A DNA stretch of 64,000 nucleotides, taken from positions 31,925,786 to 31,989,785 of the forward strand of contig QCXZ01000041.1 of the NCBI GenBank assembly GCA_025024175.1, in the 5' to 3' direction. The stretch is from Rhyzopertha dominica (lineage: Eukaryota > Arthropoda > Insecta > Coleoptera > Bostrichidae). A program made the position numbers and the translations under genes. Positions 23,405 through 36,497 of the stretch are shown piece after piece. How positions within the stretch are numbered: position 1 is the first letter of the stretch; every line of letters starts with the position of its first letter. The notes below the pieces were generated by a model, which worked only from the letters and a program-made list of their open reading frames with translations, ran no database searches and was not told where the DNA came from.

Positions 23405-24130
23405 TCCACGTGGGTTTTCCAATTTAATTGCGGATCCAAGACCAAACCAAGAAAACGGGCTTCCTGCTGCGTTTGCAGATGTAAGTTCCGATAAACAAAC
23501 GTATCTTGCTCTGCTTTAAAGTACTTGAAATGCATGAGCTGCGTTTAGCATTTAGCTTCAATGCGTTGTTACTGCACTAGGTTTGAAAAGATTTTAAACA
23601 GTTGTATACTTCTAGTGGTAGAGATGCTTTATCAGGAACTCTAATCACAACCGACGTATCATCCGCAAACAATCTCGTATTGTAGTTGGCTAAAACTTCA
23701 GGAACTTCATTGATGTACGAAAGAAACATAATAGGACCAAGAATTGATCCTTGAGGCACTCGTCTTTTAATTATTGCCCACTTTGAAGATTTCAGCTCAC
23801 CCGTGTATACAACTGTCTGCACTGTCTGTATGCCCCTAATTCCAGATTTTTCAGCCTTTGTCAGCAGTATTTTATTTTATACTGTCGAAAGCCTTTGACA
23901 GGTCCATGAATGTACCCAGAAAACATTTGTCTTCATTGATCACATTCAATATTTCCTTCAGAAGTTGATAGATTGCTGTGTTTGTTGACTTTCCTTTGAG
24001 ATATTCATGTTGCACTTTAGTGATTACGTTTTGTTTAACTAGAAAATTATATATTCGTTTATGTACCACTTTCTTAAAAATCGTGAAATGTTTGGTAAAA
24101 GTGCTATTGGTCTGTAGTGTTCTATCATTA
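23405..24130 (-). pseudogene. CR1/Jockey-type LINE reverse transcriptase fragment
   Basis: Minus-strand frames give, in order, EHYRPIALLPNIS near 24125 (N.RPIsLLp.fsKi block), VVHKRIYNFL, VQHEYLKGKSTNTAI, GTFMDLSKAFDS (palm motif A with its catalytic Asp, ending about 23880), RVPQGSILGPIMF (motif B) and LFADDTSVV (motif C, FADD at about 23658-23669). These are the diagnostic reverse transcriptase blocks. After a stop, a further frame reads AEQDTFVYRNLHLQTQQEAR and FLGLVLDPQLNW, the usual post-palm FLG..ld..L.W segment. The enzyme would copy element RNA at a nicked chromosomal target. Two or more frame breaks and loss of the endonuclease and 3' end make it inactive, although catalytic residues survive. 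Confidence 0.88.
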
Positions 24131-24500
24131 ATATATGAGAAAGTGTATTATCATAATTTTCTGTAATAGCAGAGCAACCTAGCTTATAATTAATATAATC
24201 GGTTAAACTACGCGACTTAGCTATAACTTTTTCAGTCCTCTTTTGCTTCTATTTGCAATCTTTCGTTTGACACTTTCGCTTTTAAATTTCTGTTTCTTTT
24301 TATGCCGACTAGTTTGCATTCTGTGGCGGTCCATAGTAGTTAGTAGTTTAAACGTAAAAATCGAAAAATATAAAAAAGACATCTACTACCTGGGCATCCC
24401 GTCCAACTTCATTTCTTCTAGGTAGTACTGAAGCTGTTTCTATTCATCTTTATTGAAGGGATACAAATGTTGATCGGCTCGAGAATTACATTGCATTTCG
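24131..24500. other. No recognised feature
   Basis: Sequence upstream of the LINE fragment on its strand. No clear continuation of the reverse transcriptase or endonuclease was found. Confidence 0.4.
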
Positions 24501-24501
24501 C

Positions 24502-24539
<38 letters not shown>

Positions 24540-24588
24540 AATTATATATATATAAATATATATATATATAAATATATATATATATAAA
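24502..24588. repeat. TA microsatellite with AAATA interruptions
   Basis: About 87 bp of (TA)n broken at regular intervals by an extra A pair (TATAAATATATA). It is self-complementary and could extrude cruciforms. Confidence 0.9.
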
Positions 24589-24724
24589 TGCATATCAGCA
24601 TATTCTTTGCTAGTAGTCATAGGCATTTTTCAAGAGTGTTGCGTACACAAATAAAACAAGGCCACAAAGATAACTAATCAACTTGTTTGACGTATGATTC
24701 ACTTCTGTTTTATTATTTTGTTAT

Positions 24725-25010
24725 TTCGATTCTAGAAACAATAAAATGACGTAAAAAACAAAAGTATTCCAATCGTTTTTCTTCCAAAACCGCTATATCT
24801 AGTGACATAAATTATTTTTTTATGAGATAAACGCTACACCTAAAGCTTCTAACTCCGAATAAAAAAAAATGTTATAAAGTTCTGTTTACAAGTGGCCAAC
24901 ATTGATTGTTCGGCGCGATCTTTAATGGGCTGTAGCTCCCTTTAGAAGTAATTTTGTATATAAGAGATGGTATGAGATCTTTGTTTGACTAAAAAAAATT
25001 GAACACCCTG
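24725..25010. mobile_element. Fragment of a CCCTGTATA-ended DNA transposon
   Basis: The right end reads AACACCCTG followed by TATA. This is the mirror of the TATA then CAGGGTG start of the palindromic element at 26038. Preceding words such as AAAACCGCTATATCT, ATGAGATAAACGCTA and AAAGCTTCTAACTCCGAA are of a kind common in dispersed insect repeats. No left terminus was located, so it is probably truncated. It has no coding capacity. Confidence 0.45.
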
Positions 25011-25014
25011 TATA

Positions 25015-26033
25015 TTTTGTTATATAAGGCAGAAGATGTTTTGAGTTTTATGTAGGCTTAGAATTTGGATTATTTTTTATTAAAGGAAGAAACTAGCTAG
25101 AAAGGTTTACGTGTGGTAAAGATTGTATTAACTGGATCAGTTAAATGAAATTATGTGATTATTATTATCACGTCAGTTTACACTTTCAACAAGTTTACAT
25201 TGTATAACCTTTGCTATATCATTTCATTTCCTCTAAACCTTACGAGGTGGGTGGTATATTACAGTTATATTAAATTGTCATAAAATAAAAAAGGAATAAA
25301 TAGTTACGTAATCAGCAGTATTATATTGCGAAATTCAATAGGTGCTAGAAGTAATTTTACTTAAAAACTGTCTATCTCAGTGACAAAATAATATCATTAA
25401 CATTTCAGTAGAGAAATAATCTAATTATGACAATAATTAATAGGCACGGGTAAAATCTGACAGTGTGCGCTTCATAGCTTTCCCGAGTCACAGACCTGTG
25501 TTATTAAATTTAACTTAACATTACATTAACGTAATTTGAAACATTTCGGAACCACTAAAAGGAAACCACCTTCCGAGTTAAACCCAGACATCTTGGGTAA
25601 TATAAATATGAGAAAATTTCTTGGTTAGATTATGTCTACAACCATCACGTAAAATATTTATTTGAAGCACCCTACATAACATAGTCTTTGTTTGCACCAC
25701 TTATGTGTTTTTTACTTAACAAAATCAATTTAAAAGCCTTACAATTGTTTTCTTTTCTGAAATATTAAAACAAAAAAACAAAAACCCTCGTACACTTTGC
25801 GTGAAAGTTGTATAAATTTGCTTGTTATTGAAATAATAAATTGACAAACTGAACCATGTTAAGCTAACAGCAAAAAAGGATGTGAGATAGGTAGGAGAAA
25901 AAAGCTAAACTGAATATTTTATGACAATTTGAGAGTTGGTTGGTAAGATACCATTTTTGTAAACAAGCAAGGTGAACAGGAGGAACTAAATGATTAAGAC
26001 AATACATATTGAAAATTTCCAGATCTCAATCTG
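25015..26033. other. No recognised gene
   Basis: AT-rich DNA with poly-A and poly-T runs. I see no repeat or coding similarity. Confidence 0.5.
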
Positions 26034-26037
26034 TATA

Positions 26038-27196
26038 CAGGGTGTCCCGTATTAAGTGGGCAACCCCTCGGAATCTGAAAACTGGTGCAAAAATAGTAGC
26101 ATTTTACAGTATCTCTTAAACGTGGGGGAACAGAAACGGGTTTTCAAAACTATCTGTTAGACCGTTTAATATAATTTCATCAAATTTTGGTTATTATAAT
26201 TTAAAGTAGAAGCCGTTAAGATGATGCACATATTTTTTAATAAAAGTTTTGGGGGAGGGGCGGAAGAACGCCAACCCCCACATTTTAACCCTTAACTTAC
26301 CCTTAACTTAACTAAACAGTTAAGTATTTTTTTTTCAAAAATAGATGTTTTTTAATCTTTGGGCCTTGTAACTAAAAAAAGATACTATTTGTTAATGCGG
26401 CTAAAATTGACTCTCTCCGAGAATGTTGAATGTTACGATTCAAATTTTCACTGCTTAACCAAATCATTTTTTTTGTTAAATTAACCGTGAAAAGTAATAA
26501 AACTGTGTTTGATGTCACTTATATTTACATTTTGACAATACTTTACATTATTTTTTGAAAAAATTTACAAATAATAATTATAATGGAATATTCATATAAA
26601 TGAGTATGGCAGCGTACTCATTTATATTAACATTCCATTACTATTATTTCAAAATTTTTACAAATTGTTGTGACAATATCAATGTAATAGACATCTTAAC
26701 AGTTTTATTATTTATCAAATTTGATTTAAAAAAAATGATTTAGTTAAGCAGTGAAAATGTGAATCCTAACATTCAGCTGCAATTTTCTCGGAAAGGGTCA
26801 ATTTTAGCCGCATGAACAAAGAGTACCTTTTTTTTGTTTACAAGGCCCAAAGATTAAAAAAAAACATATTTGCCAAAAAAATACTTATCTGTTGTAAAAT
26901 TAAGAATTAAGGGATAAAATATGAGGGGTTGGCACCCTCCCGCCCTCCAAAAACATTTATTAAATAAATGTGCTCATCATTTTAACGGTTTCTACTTCAA
27001 ATAATAATAGCTAAATTTTGATGAAGATATATCAGCCAGTCTAAGATATTTTTTAAAAACAGTTTCTCTTCCCCCATGTTTAAGGGCCGATTTCTCAGTA
27101 GGCGGGCGTTATTTAAAAAAAAGTTGTACTGTCAAATAGTGTTATTTTTGCAGCAGTTTTCAGATTGAGGTTGTTCACGTGATGCGGGAGATCCTG
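26038..27196. mobile_element. 1.16-kb palindromic transposon flanked by TATA
   Basis: The element begins CAGGGTGTCCCGTATTAAG and ends GGGAGATCCTG. TATA lies directly outside both ends (26034-26037 and 27197-27200), consistent with a TA or TATA target duplication. Almost its whole length is one imperfect inverted repeat: the left arm runs to 26606, an 8-bp loop TGGCAGCG follows, and the right arm starts at 26615. Matching landmarks include the G-rich block near 26250 against the C-rich block near 26935, and GAAAACTGGTGCAA near 26078 against TTGCAGCAGTTTTC near 27150. No transposase frame exists, so it is a foldback-type MITE. RNA copied through it would form a hairpin of about 570 bp with mismatches. 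Confidence 0.8.
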
Positions 27197-27200
27197 TATA

Positions 27201-30200
27201 GAGAGTACAATAAAATGGAATAGAACACCAGTATCATTTAAATCGACTTTTGTACACCACATGTTTTACCCCTCAAAAAGCTAATTAGCTACGAAAATTT
27301 CTGTTACGAATAGAAGAAATTTCACATATGCGGAGGAATGGATTCAGATTACAAAGTGATGCATGACATTAAAAGTCATATTTCAGTAATTTCTGCAATA
27401 AATAGGCTCGAACTAACGTTCATTCTAGTTAGAAGTACTCATCGAATACGAGGGCATATACTATTGTTAGATTTTACAATCTAATTGGAACGGATCAGTT
27501 AATGAATATTAATTACCCATCACGTCATTAGAGAGCATTCAACGTTGAACATCATACGCGTCAGCGATTAGTGCAACCTTTAAATAATAGCTGCATAACA
27601 ACCAGGAAAGTTGAAGTACCTAATACTACTGTATGCGTTTAACGCGCAACAGAAGATACACGCCAACTTATGGAGTAAGCGTTCATTGCACACAATATTC
27701 TTCATTTGTAAAAAATACATTTTACAACTGAATTATGTAGTAACCAATATCTCCAAGTAATGGAGAGTACTTATGAAAAGGCTGCGTTCAATATAATATA
27801 ATATGTTAAAATGCATGCCTGTTCTATGCTGTCCGCACCGCAGCCAATTTCGTTATTATTATAGCTCATCAATACAGTTTAGGTCTAGTGCAGACAGTAT
27901 GGAAACGCGCTGCCTTACAACAGAAGCACCGGCAAAAACAAATCAAGCTTACAAGGCCGCACAAATTTAGCAACAAACGACGAGTCGATCGCATTGACAG
28001 CAGCCGTATTGGATTGCCATATGCTTAATCTGACGCAGTAAGTAATTCAAATATAAAAGTGCATGGAGGTTTCGTTCTAATATTCCAAGTCCTAATCTAT
28101 TGGCTACCTAATAATTGGCGAAACATTTATCAGATCAGTTTTTACAGTTGGCTGTTTTTATCCTATTTTTCTCTTGGATTTCTTCTCAGCGCTTAAACAA
28201 TGAAATACCGTTTTTATTTTTAAAACAAAATAAGCCTTACAAATGGTTATAAATTAGTCTAAACATTGTTTATTTTGTGCCAGGTTACATAAAACTTTTA
28301 TACCTTATACAGGCTATGCCAGGTTATTTGATATATATTTAAAACCATGCGTTTAAAAACGTGCTCATATAATGGAGCAGACAAATGTACGATGAAATCC
28401 ATTATCTATTTTAAGGTTAGCAACACATTGCACGTTCAATAATGGAACGTGACTACGTCCTAAGCCGGGTGATCGTTTTGCTTATATGATTGTCACACTA
28501 CTTGCGCAAACACAATTTAACGTCTCACACATAAAATGTGCCAGTTTCCAGTACACTCTCCACTACCCTGACATCATCTTAGAAGAATATGAATACGTGT
28601 ACATGAGTTATTGCTAAGAATTCACGTACACATCACAGTATTTCTGTATGATATAATAAAAAGCAGTTACACTTTATTTCATATGCTAATTACATACGGT
28701 AATAACCAGATAATGTTTTTCTAAAAGTTTATTCTCTCAATCAAAAGTAACCCTTATGATAACTAGATAAATTCACGATAAAGGCAGTAAGGATTAACAA
28801 GGTCAATTCAAGGTATATCATCTTTAACAATGGACTAATAGGCAATATACTAATTAGATAAAATTGATGGTCTACAAGTAGAAAACATATTAAAAGAGGG
28901 TTAAGTTCCTTGCCATAAGTATAAACTAAATCAGTATACATCAGTTTTGCTGACAACGCTATTAAAGTTAATCAATAATCGTTAGATTACACAATAATCT
29001 TATTTTCCGAAACAAAAAATTACTTAAGGAGCGTCTGCGAACACCTAGAATTAAAAAAAAACAAATGACGAAGACACCAAAAAGAAACACCAAGGCCCTA
29101 GATTATTGAAACCTAAATCCTAAACCCAGCAGGGCAAACTTTATGCACTATCGATCGATATAAGAAGCTCTCTTGACCTGTAGCTTAAAGAAAATCAAAA
29201 GAATTTCCTTTTTCCACTTTCGTACGTAAAAGGCATTCGATAAAAATAAAGAAGATCTAAAAATAGGTTTTTGAAATAGGGGAACTCAATAAGTGATACC
29301 TACTATAAAAAGAAGAATAAGTAATTTGAAGCATTACCTATATTGAAGTCTTGTTTAACATATACCACAAGTATTCTCGTAATTAACTAGTCTAGTAATA
29401 ATAATTAAACGTGTGTAAAAGTCATGTTGTCATAATTAACCACTTTACATTAAATTATATTATAATTGATAGAATGTGTGGCGCATTTATTTTTCGTCGG
29501 TTGGTCGGTGACCACCAAGAAGCTACTAACGTCCGAATATGAAGATAAGTTAAATATGACAGTGAGAAAGAAGCTTCAATGTATTTGTAATCGATGTGAG
29601 CCTTTCTTCAACACAGACTGGATGTTTAACAATTTGAAAAATTTGCCTAAATATCAAATTTCCTGTCTCAAGTGCTAAAACAATTCATGTTCATTCATCC
29701 TCGAAAACAGTATTAGTTCATTTGGTCATCAACTGGCTGTCCTTCGAGTAAACCTGATGGATTCCTTTCAACCCACGTTGAGCAATTTTGAATGAGGACA
29801 TTAATCTGAATCGAGTAGACTTAGGGTTATCAATGTCATTTTCTAAACAAGTCAAAAATGATTTGCAAATATGTCTATACAGGCAGGGATTTATTTGCCT
29901 GTTTAATGTCGATGATTCTGAAAATGTTGCTGTAGTGTAAATATAGTAGTTCGATACTTGAGACTCCGAGAGATAGATATGCCATAACCTATAAAAATTT
30001 AATAAAAATGCATTGTTTGACTATTTGGAAAGTTCAAAAACACTAAACACATCAATTTTATTTTGCTTTATGGACAATACAGAGCTGAGAGCTTACTGTT
30101 TGCAAAAACGCTGATATTAAGAGATACGCTATACTACAAATTTGCTTAAAGAGATCTTCCACAGAATATCATGCAAAGTAGTCAAATATATTAACAACAG

Positions 30201-31999
30201 AACAGCTATCATAGATAAGTCTATAAAAGGCTAAAAACCTATTCTCTTAGGTAAATAATAACTATCATAATAACAGCTGCTGGGGCATTTCAGATAAATG
30301 CACATTTTTTAAGACACCCAGAAACGAAGTCACCGGTTATTCGTGAGTTTGTGTTCATTGGTCAAATTTGTTGGCATTTTCAGGAAGTAGAGAAATACTA
30401 TAATTTATGCTACAAAGATTGACCTAGCTTTCGTAAAATATTATAAAGAAAAATGTGTGAACAACGCGTAGGAATAAGTACTTTTAAAAGGTAACGCTGT
30501 CTCAAACGCTCTCATCGCCATATCTCCTGGCAGACTTAGGAGCAGATACTCTANGGCCGGTTGCACAAACCTGGATCAAATTTGATCTGATTTAATCCGC
30601 GATCGTCCAACAGACTAGCATAACATTATGTGGAAAAGTATTTAGAAAATAGGAAAAGAATCGGTAACAACATTTTGAGTGAAACTTCCGATACATAAGC
30701 ATGTGGCTTCTGGGGTAGATCCCTCTAAACGAGTGCAAGAGAATATGCCTTGACAAATTGTATTTGTAGTAATGTTGCCTTGCAGTAAGGTGGTAGAAGT
30801 GACGGTCGAAGGCCATCCATAAAAACAATGCAGTTTCTAACGCGCTATTATAAGAACCCATTACATGCTAACGTCATTCACTAGATATCGGACATTCTTT
30901 TCGATTCCAATAGTCGTTTGCCTTACTTGCGGGTACGGCTTTAATGTTCGTTACAAATGGCAATTATACAAAACAGGTCCGTTCTCGAAGAAAACGGGTA
31001 AACAAGTCTTACAGCCCTATACTTCTCAAAGGGCGCAGGTCAGACGAATTGAAAGTAAAAGGAGTTCTCGTCGCTGAGCTTTAACCGCCTCGTCTCGTCA
31101 ACGATAAACAACGCACGAACAATGCTACTTCATTAGGTGTGGGCCGAGTCAAGACATGAGTCGTTCAGTTTGAACGACTAGGTCTTGAACCACCTCGTGT
31201 ACAATCCAACTCTATCAGTAAACGCATCAGTATATTTTGGGAATCCATGGTTTCCCATGCGTGCACTGGTTGACCCTCGGAAGCCATATTGGATGACGTA
31301 ATCCTAAAAGCTCAACTGACAGCAGATAACCTCTCGGAAAGAGCGACTTACCTCCTAAATCAAGTGGTCTGGTTTGAATCCAAAATTGAAATTTAATTGG
31401 AATTGGTCTACCTGCTCCACGTATTTTAAAATTAAACTATGCATCAGTTTTCTTGAATTTATACTCTCCGAATGCACTGTATATTAAGGCATATATTTTT
31501 AACATTCCAAACTATTATTGCCTATTACGTTTGTATATGGAAGAAGACAAAGTACTGCTGGTGGACACCCATACATCTTTTTTTGTCATTTTAGAAAACA
31601 ATAGTTTTACACAAATATGGCAACAACCCAAGCACTGATGCGCTTTAGGGGAAAAAGTTAGTTGAAGGTCACAACTTCGAAATAAATATTGAAAATCCTC
31701 TGATAAATTGAGGATTTCATCAGCCACTTCGATGCTCCCGAAATTGCACACTAAAAATTTATGCTATATTCATCAGTGTCAGAGCGAACATAAACCGAAA
31801 ACGCTGCAAGCAATATCTCGGTTAGATTCAATTCCTTTTTACGTTTTGATTGATTGCCAAAAGCCAACTAAAAATAGACAAAAGAACGAGCAAGCGGGAC
31901 GCTCGACGAAGACCCGAAACTTCGGAATACCATCCATTGATATTGCAATTTATTTAAGAAGTAAGTTTTATGACTTTCAGGAGATATTCTCCGGCTGGA
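27201..31999. other. Long stretch without recognised gene
   Basis: About 4.8 kb of AT-rich DNA. A 70-codon plus frame (29466-29678) with four cysteines in its C-terminal half is unrecognised. GGCCGGTTGCACAAACC near 30555 resembles the opening of a common insect MITE type, but no matching end was found. Other frames of 60-98 codons show no family similarity. Single-base gaps (N) occur. Confidence 0.45.
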
Positions 32000-32345
32000 A
32001 ATAAATTACCCGTCTACGGCGCGCGGCGTCATGCTCGGCGTTTCTAATTTCAAAAGATACTAATAGCGTTTTATTGATAAAATGATCCCGCTGGCTGAAA
32101 TGTGATATAAGCTAATCCGATACAAAAGATTCATTATACTTTCATTAGCGCCGTAACTAAATTGAATTTGCGAATTAAAAGATCCTTGATTTTCGGCTGC
32201 CGCTACAGAATCGAACTATAACATAATTAGCGCGAAGGGAGGAACGAATCTGCATGTAGATCAATCAGCTTGAATCAGATTTAACGAATTAAATGGAAAG
32301 TACTTAGATACAAGGTAATTAGCGTAGCTTAATGAAGGAGGTGCT
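32000..32345. promoter_or_regulatory. Candidate conserved regulatory island
   Basis: It starts with a CpG cluster (TACGGCGCGCGGCGTC) and then carries many ATTA/TAAT-type words (TTTTATTGATAAAATG, ACATAATTAGCGCG, GGTAATTAGCGTAG, TTAACGAATTAAATGG) spaced by non-repetitive sequence. That mixture is typical of homeodomain-bound insect enhancers. It has no open frame and no transposon similarity. Function is inferred from composition alone. Confidence 0.3.
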
Positions 32346-35300
32346 GCTAACTTAGGCAGCATAAACAGCGGAGTATAGGATTACTTCCTTTTTGCAAGAG
32401 ATAGGTAGGGATTCAGATTATCTAAACTTGGGTTTTAACCATGTGCCAACAACAACCACAACAACTTGATTTGGCAAGCTTGACAAGCTTAGTATTTTTT
32501 GTCGGTACAAATAAATACACACGGTGGAATCAACTGACGCCACTTTATTCGACTGGCTATCGGCGAATACGTTCTAATGTTTACATGACTACCAACTTGT
32601 ATTGTCCAATATAAATATAATCACGGTTGAAACACATTATTACATTCTCTTCCATAAAGGCAAAAATGACATGAACTTGAAAAACAAAAAGTGTACGCTT
32701 GATCAGTAAACTACTGTTGAGCTGCTACCAAAAATATCTATATTTAAAAGGCATGCGGCCGAAATATTTAGATCCTCCATAATTGAAAGAATTCTCATGT
32801 AAAATAGGATTATTGTAAATTGTAGATTAGGTTTGAAAACATTGAGTTGTGTATCTTATGTATATATGGTTGTTATATTTATCAAAAACTTGAGCACTAG
32901 TACACTGAGATTCTTCTTGAAGAACAACATTCTAACATGGTGCTGGTGGCTGTAAATGTTTAAAGTGTCAATAATTTACGTTCACGCTTTAGCAATATTA
33001 TCTGGACGTACAAATTAGTACGTCACTTTATAGCCTCCGTTTATGAAGTAACCTACTTGGACTCAATCTATTGTCTAGTATCATAATAGTTGTATTCATG
33101 TATCCTAATAGAAACAATAAAAGAATAATAATAATAAAGAAAAATTTAACTACATTCTATATTTACAGCTTTCTCTACTAAGCAGTTACAATATGCACAT
33201 AAGAAACTTGAAGTAATTTGTTAAAAAAAAACAAAATTATACAAATTACTTAAACTTAAAGCTAAGAAACGGCATATTGTATGTATTCAAAACATGAGGT
33301 GCCCTTGCCTGGAAAAAAACTTAAACATATTTTAACAGTTTATTAAACATCAGGCTATTTACTGAAATACATTAACATACAAATTTCCTTGTGTACTTGT
33401 ACTTTGTCCCTAACGATTTTTGTCTCCTTTTATCCGACATTGATTTAAATTTATGCAGTGAAAGAATCACGAGACGTGAACTGTTATTTCAATGTACATA
33501 CATAAAAAATTATATAGTTAGAGAATCTGCAAAATACATATTTACTTTTCAAATATTACACTGACAGGTCATATTTTAGCAGTTTCTCTTCATCATTTTT
33601 TGTTAAACGAAAACGCAGTCTCTGACACTTCTTTTCTAGTCTGACTTACAAAAGACTGGAGATCAGAATCAGAATCCTATGTAAAAAAGGTTTCCCATTT
33701 TTTCATGTTTTTCTATTCAGCTTCACCGGTTACCACATTATCATCAAAATAAAGATAAACACCAGGAGTGTCTCCAAAAATGGCTTTGTTCTTTTCATAG
33801 AAAAAAATTAGTGAAGGGGAGATGGCGGAGTACAGGTACAGTACTCTGAGCTGGTTTCATCCAGCTCAATCTGAAAGTAGCCTTGCCTTATGCATTATTA
33901 CTGCAGAGCTAGGGATCCTAATAAAAGGAATAATTTTATTTTTATTTTAAGAGAACAACTGGGACATGGATCGAATAAATCTACCCTCAAAGGTGTTTCA
34001 GGAGCTGAAGAACGACGCACTAGTCTTATGACTTTATTTAGAGCAACTTTCAAAGATGTAATTACCTTCTAATCATAACCCAGAATTAGTCGGGGTTTGT
34101 TTCTTCTTGACATAGATTTTTATATATTTCATTAGGTTGCGACTTGACTAATTTTTTTTGTTTTTCTAGCTGAGATGGTGCTGACCTATAAAAAATAGCA
34201 TCCGTATTTTTTCTTATTTTTATGTGCTTTGGATATCACATCTTTTAATGAAGTTAATCAGACAATACGCTCTCTTGTTTAATGCACAGCCGTAATAAGT
34301 TTCATAATATTTGCAGATCATATTTGGCTTCGACCTAAGTATAGTTTTTTAGCCTTTTAATCGCTGCCGATAAAAATCTGCTTTCCAGTCTTCGGTGTTT
34401 TTTTTTCGTTATGGTAAACATGTAACTCTCCTGGTGAAGGAGATATCGGTTGTAACGCTAATGCATTTACCAAAATCCAAATTCTTCAGAATTTTTAAAT
34501 ATTCTTTTGGACTCGGCCAATCATCCGATATACAATACACTATTTTCAAACTCATTATGAATTACCACCTTATCAAACTTGCAGGTGCGCTAGAGTTACT
34601 CACTTTAGGACCTATCTGCTTAAAAGGGAATCCCATCCAGATTGACATTTCTGCGACGAAAGTTTGGAATTAAGTGGAACTGGAGGCCCGAGTAACAGCG
34701 TGACATGGCTTGAACAACAAAAATATCGCTGTCTGGCTCTTTAAACGTATATTCAACAAAATAAATGTCAGTTTTGTATTTCTGAATTTCGTATAAATCG
34801 TCGTGCAAAAGAACATCAAGAACATTAATGTTTGGTATGTCCGGTTATTTTAATTATCGTACAATAAATTTGTGGTTGTTAATTAGTTCAAAAATAAACG
34901 ATTAAAATGGACCAAACGCATGTTTCACACCAACAAAGTTTTCACTTGGATTAAATGCAATGCAACTAAAATGACAGTGTATAAATATTTTACATATGGG
35001 TGACGCTATCGGAGATACAAGGAAATCGCAACGCACACACACTTGGTTTGTTTTTTTACTGTAAGCATCTAATGCTTAATGGCAATGGCAGTTGGGGTAA
35101 GAAAGGCACTGACTGGCGCTGCGCTCCCATAATAATAAAAGAAGAAATAAAAATAAAAGCTACGATATGTAATCTTAAGCATATTTGCTACGCATATTCC
35201 CACATGAAAACGTTTTTGCGTAGAACTGCACAGCGCGGCGATACAGCGAGAGATTGCCTATTCTAGATATCTAGGGATTTTGGTGGCTAAGTTCACAGTA

Positions 35301-35530
35301 CAGGTTAATATTGGAAAACTCACATTTAGTCAATGAACGTTTAATTAAATTGATTGTTTTTGTTTATATTTTACTCTGTTTGAAAAAAAACCGTTTGTGC
35401 CTTAAATTAGGTGTGTAGCATAATACACCGTCGCTTGTAAATTAAATTTTAACTTTGGTTTGGGATACTTTTTTCTGTCAAGGATGGTTAGTCACTGCGT
35501 CCTCGGTTATATTATTTAGAAATTCTCTCA
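32346..35530. other. Long stretch without recognised gene
   Basis: AT-rich with short AATAAT runs near 33125. Frames at 33890-34072, 34395-34673 and 35000-35266 are open but have no similarity I can recognise. A small GAGCTGG...CCAGCTC stem lies near 33848. Confidence 0.45.
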
Positions 35531-35532
35531 AA

Positions 35533-35765
35533 GGGCGTAATCAGCAAAATCCACAAAAGGTCCGCAAAGAGTAAAGTACTCGAAGTGAATGGGGAGGGAG
35601 TAATTAATAGCGGTGGGTAGCTGCGGGTAATATGCTCATTGTATATACAAGCAATGGTTGTGGTCGCACCACTCCAAGGGCGTAGTCAGCAAAATCCGCA
35701 AAGAGTAAAGTACTCGAAAGGGGTGGAGGAAGGAATACTTAACAGCAGTGGATGGCTCATTATAC
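35533..35765 (+). repeat. Two direct copies of an 85-105-bp repeat
   Basis: Copy one starts near 35533 (GGGCGTAATCAGCAAAATCC) and copy two near 35678 (GGGCGTAGTCAGCAAAATCC). Both continue through GCAAAGAGTAAAGTACTCGAA, a G-rich patch and an AACAGCAGTGG-like or AATAGCGGTGG-like end. They sit directly beside the mariner fragment and may be part of an old tandem duplication next to its terminus. Confidence 0.7.
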
Positions 35766-35775
35766 GAAGGTTATG

Positions 35776-36110
35776 TCAAAATTCCTGCACACAAGAACAC
35801 AGCTCGCAAATGAAACGTATATTTTGTTCAATATAATCCCCTTGCATATTCAAAACACGTTGCCATCGCTTCGGCTTTAATGCAATGTCGTTAAATAACC
35901 CATTTGTGTCAAGATGTTTCGGCAGTTGGAACGCATATGCTGTTGCAGGGCTTTTATCCTTCCAAGTCAATCGGACTTCACGAAATTCTCCTTTCCACTT
36001 GAGGAACAGAATGAAATCTGGAGGACTCATGTGAGGGCTGCACGGCTGCAAACTCTTTTGACTGACACTACCTTATGCGATTAAGCGTTATCGTGTAAGA
36101 ACGTGGTCAG
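35776..36110 (-). pseudogene. Mariner-family transposase C-terminal fragment
   Basis: On the minus strand TFLHDNA near 36086-36107 corresponds to the second catalytic Asp block of mariner transposases (Asp codon 36090-36092). After a frame change the peptide from 36051 reads SPHMSPPDFILF, the third-Asp block (hp.YSPDLaP.Dyhlf). It continues through a helix-rich part to RWQRVLNMQGDYIEQ, matching the usual rW..ci...GdYfe C-terminus. The YSPDL block has become CSPHM and an in-frame stop follows HDNA, so the copy is inactive. The N-terminal DNA-binding domain and first Asp are missing. A full mariner transposase is about 345 residues; roughly 110 remain. Confidence 0.7.
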
Positions 36111-36497
36111 CGTCTGGGAGGGTAGTTGGTGGTACGGGATGATTTGTTCGACATATATACAAGATTATGGGGGGTCGCATTAGAATAAGTGGGTGGTCAG
36201 TATATTTCCTTCTTGGCCAGCAAATTATATTCATCCCAAGGAATTGTCAGCGGTTGTTTCTCAACGCTTTAGGTTAGCATAGCTGGTTAGAATTTTTCGC
36301 ACGCGTGCGCGTCATACAATTGTAGGTGTAATCTTCTGTATATGTAGGTAAGTAAAGAACGGATAGCTAACAGCACTGCCTTCGACTTCCAAGATGTAAA
36401 CTACGAATGACTCTCTAAGGATACCGAAAAACGATTTGGTAGCGTCCCTGCTTTTGCCGACGAATTCGAGTTCTCACGGATTATCGATAGATGGCGT

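Noticed and set aside
29466..29678. 70-codon frame with several cysteines as a zinc-binding protein
   Set aside because: Cysteine spacing (CICNRC and a distant C..C pair) matches no finger I can name, and there is no histidine partner.
30555..30600. GGCCGGTTGCACAAACC as the start of a MITE
   Set aside because: No opposite terminus or target-site duplication found within several kilobases.
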